In this document: positions 23,125 to 29,513 of the stretch, in pieces
Position numbering within the stretch: the stretch's first letter is position 1
How the letters are laid out: every line of letters begins with the position of its first letter
Assembly: GCA_023391815.1 (NCBI GenBank)
Contig: JAEWAF010000114.1
Coordinates: 1 to 29,513, forward strand
Origin: Pseudomonadota bacterium
GTDB taxonomy: Bacteria; Pseudomonadota; Gammaproteobacteria; Steroidobacterales; Steroidobacteraceae
Reading direction: 5' to 3'
DNA: 29,513 bases
Translations under genes and position numbers: made by a program
Notes under the pieces: model-generated
Databases searched by the model: none
Seen by the model: the letters and a program-made list of their open reading frames with translations, nothing else
What the model was told of the DNA's origin: nothing

Positions 23125-24558
23125 ATGCTCCGTCGCACCAAGATCCTGACCACCCTCGGGCCGGCCACCGATAACCCAAAGGTGCTTGGTGAGATGTTGC
23201 GGGCCGGGGCCGACGTCGTGCGGGTGAACTTCTCGCACGGCGAGGCCGCGGCCCATGCCAATCGCGTCAAGATGGTGCGCGAAGTGGCGGAGCAGGTCGG
23301 CAAGTGGGTCGCGGTGCTCGGTGACCTGCAGGGCCCGAAGATCCGCATCGACCGCTTCGTCGAGGGCAAGGTGTTCCTGAACGAGGGCGAGCCGTTCGTC
23401 CTCGACGTTTCGCTCGACTCCAAGGCGGGCACCGCCAAGTCAGTCGGTGTCGCGTACAAGAATCTCCCCAAGGACGTTCGTGCCGGCGACACGCTGTTGT
23501 TGAACGACGGCCTGATCGTTCTGGAAGTCAGCGATGTGGACGGCCCGCGCATCATGACCAAAGTCGTGGTGGGCGGTGAGCTTTCGGACAACAAGGGCAT
23601 CAACAAACAAGGCGGCGGTCTGTCGGCCGGTGCCTTGACCGATAAGGATCGCGAGCACATCAAGCTCGCGGCCGAGCTGGGCGTCGACTATCTGGCCGTC
23701 TCCTTCGCGCGCGACGGTCACGACATGGAAGAAGCCCGGCACCTGTTGCGGGGTGCTGGCGGCCATGGTCACCTGGTCGCAAAGATCGAGCGCAGCGAAG
23801 CGCTGGTGAACCTCGATCGGATTATTCAAGCCAGCGACGCCGTCATGGTGGCGCGCGGCGACCTCGGCGTCGAAGTGGGTTACGCCGAGCTGACCGGTCT
23901 GCAGAAACACATCATCTCCGCTTGCCGTAAGCGCAACCGGGTCGTCATCACGGCGACGCAGATGATGGAATCGATGATTCACAACCCGGTGCCGACGCGC
24001 GCCGAAGTTTCCGACATCGCCAACGCCGTCATGGACGGCACCGACGCGGTGATGCTCTCCGGCGAGAGCGCGGTCGGTAAGTATCCGGTCAAGGCCGTGG
24101 CGACCATGTCGCAGGTCATTCTCGGCGCGGAGAAGTACGAGAGCTCTCATACTCCGGTGCGAGCCCGCAGCGAGCACGGCATCTTCGAGAAGACCGACGA
24201 AGCTATCGCCATGGCGGTGATGTACACGGCCAATCATTTGAAGGTGAAGGCCATCGTCGCGTTGACCGAGTCCGGCTCCACGCCGCTGTGGATGTCGCGT
24301 ATTCGTGCCGACATTCCCATTTACGCGTTCACTCGCCACGAAGAAACGCGCCGTCGTGTGATGTTGTATCGCGGTGTGTATCCGGTGACCTTCGATATCA
24401 CTCACACCAACGCGCAGCTGTTGTACGCGGACATCTTCAAACTCATGCTCAAACAGGGCATGGTGGAGATGGGCGATCGCATCATCCTGACCAAGGGTGA
24501 GTTGTCCGGCGTCTCGGGCAAGACCAATGCCATGAAGATTCTCGAGGTCCGAGTCTAA
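23125..24558 (+). CDS. pyk: Pyruvate kinase
   Basis: Last ATP-forming step of glycolysis: phosphoenolpyruvate + ADP to pyruvate + ATP. The 477-residue protein shows RRTKILTTLGPATD at the N-terminus, VRVNFSHGEAAAH, GDLQGPKIRI, the B-domain, VAKIERSEALVNLD with the catalytic Lys, and ITATQMMESMIHNPVPTRAEVSDIANAV. The C-terminal domain has TESGSTPLWMSRIR. Length equals the standard form. A GAGG Shine-Dalgarno lies just before ATG 23125. It closes the glycolytic run. The next gene starts 12 bases later and is not glycolytic. Confidence 0.97.
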   Translation: MLRRTKILTTLGPATDNPKVLGEMLRAGADVVRVNFSHGEAAAHANRVKMVREVAEQVGKWVAVLGDLQGPKIRIDRFVEGKVFLNEGEPFVLDVSLDSKAGTAKSVGVAYKNLPKDVRAGDTLLLNDGLIVLEVSDVDGPRIMTKVVVGGELSDNKGINKQGGGLSAGALTDKDREHIKLAAELGVDYLAVSFARDGHDMEEARHLLRGAGGHGHLVAKIERSEALVNLDRIIQASDAVMVARGDLGVEVGYAELTGLQKHIISACRKRNRVVITATQMMESMIHNPVPTRAEVSDIANAVMDGTDAVMLSGESAVGKYPVKAVATMSQVILGAEKYESSHTPVRARSEHGIFEKTDEAIAMAVMYTANHLKVKAIVALTESGSTPLWMSRIRADIPIYAFTRHEETRRRVMLYRGVYPVTFDITHTNAQLLYADIFKLMLKQGMVEMGDRIILTKGELSGVSGKTNAMKILEVRV

Positions 24559-24570
24559 CCTCCCTTACTC

Positions 24571-26982
24571 ATGCGTTTGCTTCGGCCGCTGCGCGTTGTT
24601 GGTCTTGCCTTACTGATCGTTCTGATCGTCGGTGGGTTGATCGGCTACTTCGCGCTGCGCGCCAGCCTGCCTCGGCTCGACGGCAATATCTCCAACGCCC
24701 GCATCTCGCAGCCGGCCGCCATCGAGCGCGATGCCGAGGGCACGCCGGTGATTCGTGCCGGTACTCGTGCCGATCTCGCGTTCGCCACCGGTTTCGCACA
24801 CGCCCAGGATCGTTATTTCCAAATGGATCTGATGCGGCGTGCGGCCGCGGGCGAGATGGCGGAATTGCTGGGCACGTCGGTGCTGGATATGGATCGCAAA
24901 CTGCGCGTGCACGGATTCAGGCGTGTGGCGCGTGAGGTCCTCGCGGCCGCGCCGGCGAAGGATCGTGCCTTGCTGGATGCGTATTCGGCGGGGGTGAATT
25001 TCGCGCTCTCGGAAGCCACCGCGAAGCCTTGGGAATATCTGTTGCTCGGCGCGAAGCCCGCGCCGTGGCTGCCCGAAGATTCGCTGCTCGTCGCGTTCTC
25101 GATGTATCTCAATTTGAACGATTCAACCGGCAGCGAAGAGCTGTCGCGTCTGCAACTGCGCGACGCGTTACCGCCGGCCATGTTCGCGTTCCTCGCGCCG
25201 CTCGGCACGGAATGGGATGCACCGATGGCGGGCGGAACGATCCGCTCCGCGACCATCCCTGGTCCGGATGTGTTCGACCTTCGTGATGGCGCTGCGCGGT
25301 CGGCGGCTTTGTCGGCACCTCGTACGACGGGCACGATGGAAGAGAAAGTTTACGTCGGCAGCAACAGCTGGGCGGTCGCGAGCAGTCACACCGCCGACAG
25401 AGGCGCCTTGCTTGCCAACGACATGCACCTTGGCCTGCGTCTGCCGCACGTTTGGTATCGCGCGCGCATGATCGTCGATAACGACGGCGAGGCGCACCGT
25501 GATTTGGTCGGCGTGACGCTGCCGGGTCTGCCCGTGCTGATCGTCGGCAGCAACGGTCACGTGGCCTGGGGCTTCACCAACAGCTTTGGCGACTGGACCG
25601 ATCTGGTCATCGTCGAGCGCGATCCCCGAGATGCGTCCCGCTATCTCACGCCTGAAGGCTCCGAGCCGTTCGAAGTGCGGCAGGAAACTCTCAAGGTGAA
25701 AGACGGCGACGACGAGAAGCTCACCGTCACGAGCACGCGCTGGGGCCCGATCGTTCGCGAGGACACCTCGAATCGACCGCTGGCCCTGGCGTGGACTGCG
25801 CATCATGCGGAAGCGACCAACTTGCGCATGGTCGATCTGGAGACGGTCGATACAGTCGAGAACGCGTTGCTCGTCGCGAATCGCTCGGGCGTGCCGGTGC
25901 AGAATTTCGTTGCGGTCGATGCGACCGGTCGCATCGGCTGGTCGTTGATGGGTCAGGTGCCGGTGCGCGGCAACTACGACTCCACCATGCCGTATTTGTG
26001 GAACACCCCGGACACCGGCTGGAATGGCTGGCGCAAACCCGAGGAATATCCTCGCATCATCGACCCGCAGTCGGGCCGACTGTGGACCGCGAATGCGCGC
26101 ACTGTCGATGTCGAGACCTGGCTGTCGTTCATGGGCGATGGCATGTACGACAACGGCGCGCGCGCCGCGCAGATTCGTGACGATCTGCTCGCGCTCGAGA
26201 ACGCGACTCCTGCGGACATGGTGAACATCCAGCTGGACGATCGCGCTTTGTTTCTCATTCGCTGGCGCGATTTCCTGCTTGAACTGCTCGACGAAGAGTC
26301 GGTGCGGTCGCAGCCGCTGCGAGCAGAGGCGAGGAAGTTCCTGGAGGATTGGTCCGCGCGTGCATCGGCCGACGATGTGGGTTATCGCCTGGTACGCGCG
26401 ATGCGTTTGCAGATTCGCCAGGATGTTTTCGAATCGCTGACCGCCGCCGCCCGCCTGAAATATCCGAAGACCAAGTTCTCGCCGTCGGCGCAGTTCGAAG
26501 GCCCGCTGTGGCAGCTGGTCACGAAGCGTCCGGCGCACATGCTCGATCCGCGTTATTCGAGTTGGGACGATGCATTGCTGGCGTCGATCGACAAGGCGTT
26601 GAAGGAGCTCGTCCGGGAGTGCGGCTCGCTGGGCCAGTGCACCTGGGGCGCGCAGAACACGCTCGCCATGAAACATCCGCTGTCGCAGGCCATTCCGTTC
26701 GTCGGCCCCTGGCTCGACATGCCGGCGCAGCCGCTGTCGGGCGATTCATTCATGCCGCGCGTTCAGGGCCCGGCTTTCGGCGCATCCGAGCGCATGGTGG
26801 TGTCGCCGGGACGTGAAGCGCAGGGATATTTCCAGATGCCCGGTGGGCCGGTCGACCACCCGATGTCACCGTTCTACGGAGCGGGCCACAAAGCCTGGGC
26901 CCGCGGCGAGCCGCGTCCTCTTCTGCCGGGCGAGCCGAAGCACACCCTCAAATTGTCGCCCGCGCCCGTCGCCAAACCGTAA
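24571..26982 (+). CDS. Penicillin-acylase-family N-terminal nucleophile hydrolase
   Basis: An 803-residue Ntn hydrolase precursor. Residues ~8-30 form a hydrophobic signal or anchor segment, so it is exported or membrane-bound. The alpha-chain part includes ERDAEGTPVIRAGTRADLAFATGFAHAQDRYFQMD. The self-cleavage site is GSNSWAV, with Ser264 becoming the N-terminal nucleophile of the beta chain. LLANDMHLGLRLPHVWY follows as in the family. Members cleave amide bonds in penicillins, acyl-homoserine lactones, or other N-acyl compounds; which one cannot be told here. AHL acylase would link it to quorum quenching, but this is conjecture. It starts 12 bases after pyk, so it may share its transcript. 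No good Shine-Dalgarno is seen. Confidence 0.92.
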   Translation: MRLLRPLRVVGLALLIVLIVGGLIGYFALRASLPRLDGNISNARISQPAAIERDAEGTPVIRAGTRADLAFATGFAHAQDRYFQMDLMRRAAAGEMAELLGTSVLDMDRKLRVHGFRRVAREVLAAAPAKDRALLDAYSAGVNFALSEATAKPWEYLLLGAKPAPWLPEDSLLVAFSMYLNLNDSTGSEELSRLQLRDALPPAMFAFLAPLGTEWDAPMAGGTIRSATIPGPDVFDLRDGAARSAALSAPRTTGTMEEKVYVGSNSWAVASSHTADRGALLANDMHLGLRLPHVWYRARMIVDNDGEAHRDLVGVTLPGLPVLIVGSNGHVAWGFTNSFGDWTDLVIVERDPRDASRYLTPEGSEPFEVRQETLKVKDGDDEKLTVTSTRWGPIVREDTSNRPLALAWTAHHAEATNLRMVDLETVDTVENALLVANRSGVPVQNFVAVDATGRIGWSLMGQVPVRGNYDSTMPYLWNTPDTGWNGWRKPEEYPRIIDPQSGRLWTANARTVDVETWLSFMGDGMYDNGARAAQIRDDLLALENATPADMVNIQLDDRALFLIRWRDFLLELLDEESVRSQPLRAEARKFLEDWSARASADDVGYRLVRAMRLQIRQDVFESLTAAARLKYPKTKFSPSAQFEGPLWQLVTKRPAHMLDPRYSSWDDALLASIDKALKELVRECGSLGQCTWGAQNTLAMKHPLSQAIPFVGPWLDMPAQPLSGDSFMPRVQGPAFGASERMVVSPGREAQGYFQMPGGPVDHPMSPFYGAGHKAWARGEPRPLLPGEPKHTLKLSPAPVAKP

Positions 26983-27066
26983 GACGTCGAGCACCCTTCT
27001 CGGCGATGGTATCGTGTGTTCTCCGGCGGAGTCGCCGCCCACTAGCCTTCGTTACTCGGGGTATTC

Positions 27067-27915
27067 ATGTCGTCACGGTTTTCCGGCACGGACAACTACG
27101 TTGCCACTGAAGATTTGATGATGGCCGTCAATGCGGCCGTCGTGCTTGGCCGTCCGCTGCTGGTCAAAGGCGAGCCGGGCACCGGCAAGACGCAGCTCGC
27201 CGAAGAAGTCGCGCGCTCGCTGGATCGACCGCTGTATCGCTGGCACATCAAATCCACGACCAAAGCTCAGCAGGGTTTGTATGAATACGATGCCGTGTCC
27301 CGCCTGCGCGATTCGCAGCTCGGCGAGGCGAAGGTGCACGACATCGGCAACTACATCGTCAAAGGCCGCTTGTGGGAAGCGTTCGAAAGCGACGTCCAGC
27401 CGGTGCTGCTGGTCGACGAAATCGACAAGGCGGATATCGAATTCCCGAACGATCTGTTGCACGAGCTGGATCGCATGGAGTTCTACGTGTACGAGACCCG
27501 CCAATGGATCAAGGCGCGGCATCGTCCGATCATCATCATCACCAGCAACAACGAGAAGGAGCTGCCGGACGCGTTCCTGCGCCGATGTTTCTTCCATTAC
27601 ATCCGTTTTCCGGATGCCTCGACCATGGAGCGCATCGTCGGCGTGCACTATCCGACGTTGAAGAAAGAGCTGCTGTCGGAGGCGTTGACCGCGTTCTTCA
27701 AAGTTCGCGAAATGCCGGGGTTGAAGAAGAAGCCTTCTACGTCGGAGCTGCTGGATTGGATCAAGCTGCTGGTCGCCGAAGATATTCCGGCCGAAGCGTT
27801 GCGCAGCGACGATCCGAAGAAATCGATTCCGCCGCTGTACGGCGCGCTGCTGAAGAACGAGCAGGATGTGCATTTGTTCGAGCAGCTGGTGTTTATGAAC
27901 CGTCGCGGCCGCTGA
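27067..27915 (+). CDS. MoxR-family AAA+ ATPase
   Basis: A 282-residue AAA+ chaperone-like ATPase. It has Walker A GEPGTGKT at 35-42, Walker B with LLVDEIDKAD (about 114-122), sensor-1 TSNNEKELPDAF with the arginine-finger-type RRC, and a helical lid. MoxR proteins act with VWA proteins to insert metal cofactors or fold/activate partner complexes. The VWA gene follows after 12 bases, so this is a standard pair, as in CoxD/CoxE or YehL-type systems. No client gene lies nearby in this window, so the target is unknown. The 84-base gap before it contains no clear -35/-10. Confidence 0.95.
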   Translation: MSSRFSGTDNYVATEDLMMAVNAAVVLGRPLLVKGEPGTGKTQLAEEVARSLDRPLYRWHIKSTTKAQQGLYEYDAVSRLRDSQLGEAKVHDIGNYIVKGRLWEAFESDVQPVLLVDEIDKADIEFPNDLLHELDRMEFYVYETRQWIKARHRPIIIITSNNEKELPDAFLRRCFFHYIRFPDASTMERIVGVHYPTLKKELLSEALTAFFKVREMPGLKKKPSTSELLDWIKLLVAEDIPAEALRSDDPKKSIPPLYGALLKNEQDVHLFEQLVFMNRRGR

Positions 27916-27927
27916 TCGCCAACCGCC

Positions 27928-29103
27928 ATGTTAGTGCCTTTCTTCTTCAAGCTGCGCGAGGGTGGGGTGCCGGTGTCCATCACCGAGTTCCTGTCGCTGT
28001 TGCAGGCATTGCAGGCACGGGTCGCAAGCGCCAGCGCGGAGGACTTCTATTACCTATCGCGCGCCTGCTTGGTGAAGGACGAACGTCACTTCGATCGCTT
28101 CGACCGCGCCTTCGCCGCGCACTTCAAAGGCGCGGAAGATTTGTTCGACGCCATGATGAAGGCCATTCCCGAGGAGTGGCTCAAGCGCATGGGCGAACGC
28201 TCGCTCACCGACGAAGAGAAAGCGCAGATCCAGGCGCTGGGTGGCTGGGACAAACTGATCGAGACGCTGAAACAGCGGCTCGCCGAACAGAAGGAACGCC
28301 ACCAGGGCGGCAACAAATGGATCGGCACGGCGGGCACGTCACCCTTCGGCGCTTACGGCTATAACCCGGAAGGCATTCGCATCGGCCAGGAGGGATCGCG
28401 CAACAAGAGCGGGGTGAAGGTGTGGGATCAGCGCGAGTTCAAGAACCTCGACGACACCGTCGAGATCGGTACGCGCAATATCAAGATCGCGTTACGCAAA
28501 CTTCGTAAGTTCGCCCGCGAAGGCGCGGCGGAACATCTGGATCTGGACAGCACCATCGATTCGACGGCCCGCAACGCCGGCTTCCTCGATCTCAAGTTCG
28601 TGCCCGAGCGGCACAATGCGATCAAGGTGCTGCTGTTTTTGGATGTCGGCGGCTCGATGGATTATCACGTGCGCGTCTGCGAGGAGCTGTTCTCCGCAGC
28701 CCGCTCCGAGTTCAAGCACCTCGAATATTTCTATTTCCACAACTTCGTTTATGAGCACGTGTGGAAGGACAACCGGCGTCGCCACGCGGAGAAGATTCCG
28801 ACGTTGGAAGTAATGAGGACTTACGGTCACGATTACAAACTGATCGTGGTCGGCGATGCCACCATGAGCCCGTACGAGATCGTGCAGCCGGGTGGCAGCA
28901 TCGAACATTGGAATGAAGAGGCGGGGTCGGTGTGGATGCAGCGCCTTACGAAGACATGGCCGCATCATGTTTGGTTGAATCCCGAATTGGAGCAAAGGTG
29001 GGATTACACGCCGTCCGTGCAGGTCACGCGGGAGTTGATTGAGAACAGGATGTTTCCGCTGACGCTTGGTGGGTTGGAGGGGGCGATCAAGGCGTTGCAC
29101 TGA
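27928..29103 (+). CDS. VWA-domain CoxE-like protein, partner of MoxR ATPase
   Basis: A 391-residue cytoplasmic protein. An N-terminal helical region (FFFKLREGGVPVSITEFLSLLQAL, CoxE-type) is followed by a charged linker with KWIGTAGTSPFGAYGYNP and a von Willebrand A domain near 230-380. The metal-site motif reads DVGGSMD (239-245), so a Gly replaces the first Ser of the canonical DxSxS; I recall this form as usual for the subfamily. LEYFYFHNFVYEHVWKDNRRR and LIVVGDATMSPYE follow. It likely binds the adjacent MoxR ATPase and delivers it to a client. No Shine-Dalgarno is obvious before ATG 27928. Confidence 0.93.
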   Translation: MLVPFFFKLREGGVPVSITEFLSLLQALQARVASASAEDFYYLSRACLVKDERHFDRFDRAFAAHFKGAEDLFDAMMKAIPEEWLKRMGERSLTDEEKAQIQALGGWDKLIETLKQRLAEQKERHQGGNKWIGTAGTSPFGAYGYNPEGIRIGQEGSRNKSGVKVWDQREFKNLDDTVEIGTRNIKIALRKLRKFAREGAAEHLDLDSTIDSTARNAGFLDLKFVPERHNAIKVLLFLDVGGSMDYHVRVCEELFSAARSEFKHLEYFYFHNFVYEHVWKDNRRRHAEKIPTLEVMRTYGHDYKLIVVGDATMSPYEIVQPGGSIEHWNEEAGSVWMQRLTKTWPHHVWLNPELEQRWDYTPSVQVTRELIENRMFPLTLGGLEGAIKALH

Positions 29104-29206
29104 TTTGTCATACACGCGGCGACGACAAGGGATTGTGACTCCGGCAGAGCAGTCCCAGTGTGGCCCTTGCGACCTTGCCTCCGCGAACGTCACTAGCTTC
29201 TACCGA

Positions 29207-29232
29207 TTGATCATGTATTAGTTGATCGTGTA
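29207..29232 (+). repeat. Two 11-base direct repeats in the upstream region of the last gene
   Basis: TTGATCATGTA at 29207-29217 and TTGATCGTGTA at 29222-29232 differ at one base and are spaced 15 bases start to start. They lie about 80-110 bases before the start of the partial gene. Spacing of 1.5 helical turns could suit a regulator, but no family is indicated. The remainder of the 210-base gap (29104-29313) shows no gene. Confidence 0.45.
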
Positions 29233-29255
29233 GTGTCCGGCGCGTTCATGCTCTA

Positions 29256-29288
29256 ACCCAAGGATGGCTATGGCGCTCGCCCTTGGGT
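29256..29288 (+). other. Inverted repeat in leader of the last gene
   Basis: ACCCAAGG (29256-29263) is perfectly complementary to CCTTGGGT (29281-29288) with a 17-base loop. It ends 25 bases before the ATG of the partial secreted protein. It could fold in the mRNA leader or act as an operator; nothing in the sequence decides. Confidence 0.4.
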
Positions 29289-29313
29289 GTCCATCTGCAA
29301 CGGAAAACTGCGA

Positions 29314-29513
29314 ATGAAGATGTTCCTCGGAGGCGCGCTGGCCACGGTCTTGGTCGCGTCGACTGCAATTGCTGCGGACGATACGTGCTCAAGCTCTGGA
29401 GGCACGGCGGACTGCGTCGGTCCAGAGGTGGGGCCCTATACCTATCGGGTGGGAGATCCCGCGACTGTGGGGCTCGGTGCTTCCCAAACGGAGGCCACTG
29501 CTGCCTATAAGGC
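29314..29513 (+). CDS. N-terminus of a secreted protein (truncated by window end)
   Basis: Only the first 66 codons are present. The product begins MKMFLGGALATVLVASTAIAAD, a typical signal peptide with a cleavage site near AIA-AD. It is followed by Cys-Ser-rich residues (DDTCSSSGGTADC) and GPYTYRVGDPATVGLGASQTEATAAY. The two Cys could pair in the periplasm. I do not recognise the family; the opening is reminiscent of large secreted or Rhs-type proteins but that is weak. The frame has no stop to the window end. The start has no strong Shine-Dalgarno; ATG 29320 is an alternative. Confidence 0.65.
   Translation, partial: MKMFLGGALATVLVASTAIAADDTCSSSGGTADCVGPEVGPYTYRVGDPATVGLGASQTEATAAYK

Noticed and set aside
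25168..26676. 502-codon minus-strand frame opposite the penicillin-acylase gene
   Set aside because: Same reason: mirror of codon bias in a real gene, no recognisable domain, no ribosome binding site in a sensible place.
27372..28364. 330-codon plus-strand frame across moxR and the VWA gene
   Set aside because: Overlaps two well-supported genes in another frame; Arg/Gly-rich translation without motifs.
1..29513. CRISPR array, tRNA or rRNA gene, transposase, phage gene
   Set aside because: I scanned for spaced repeats, cloverleaf-like sequences and transposase or integrase motifs and saw none; a tool-based search could still find a weak one.

Overview
This 29.5 kb window is ordinary-looking, GC-rich, densely packed bacterial chromosome. 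The gene set (mpl muropeptide ligase, RNase D, HemL, CpdA-like phosphodiesterase, GumN/TraB-type protein, a Wzi-like outer-membrane protein, PPi-dependent phosphofructokinase) points to a Gram-negative gammaproteobacterium, perhaps near Xanthomonadales or Steroidobacterales. That placement is an inference from gene content, not from a search. I see no rRNA, tRNA, CRISPR array, insertion sequence or phage gene.

Layout. (1) 143-2598: a PPi-type phosphofructokinase (minus) faces an adenylate kinase (plus). Both carry lysine/arginine-rich appendages; the one on Adk is a ~128-residue histone-H1-like tail. (2) 2690-7262: RNase D, a small membrane protein, mpl, a LON-domain protein and a CPBP intramembrane protease. 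(3) 7444-15147: a small Myb/SANT-like protein, then a surface-polysaccharide island of five glycosyltransferases (Anp1/CAP59-like, GT4-like with an inserted domain, GT2, an animal beta-1,4-galactosyltransferase-like GT7 protein, and a DXD sugar-transferase) plus a Wzi-like beta-barrel. No polymerase, flippase or ABC exporter is present. (4) 15153-18519: hemL, a rubredoxin (54 aa), a GumN/TraB protein and a CpdA-like phosphodiesterase. (5) 18895-26982: tkt-gap-pgk-pyk in glycolytic order, followed by a penicillin-acylase-family hydrolase. (6) 27067-29103: a MoxR AAA+ ATPase and its VWA (CoxE-like) partner. (7) 29314-end: the start of a secreted protein cut by the window edge.

How it fits together: the PPi-PFK and the tkt-gap-pgk-pyk run supply most of lower glycolysis and the non-oxidative pentose phosphate link. 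Adk balances the adenylate pool. mpl recycles peptidoglycan. The glycosyltransferase island with Wzi probably builds or anchors a surface glycan.

I found no clear wholly new system. The points most worth following are the basic tail on Adk with its neighbour's basic N-terminus, the bacterial GT7-like protein, and the GT4-like enzyme with a beta-rich insertion.
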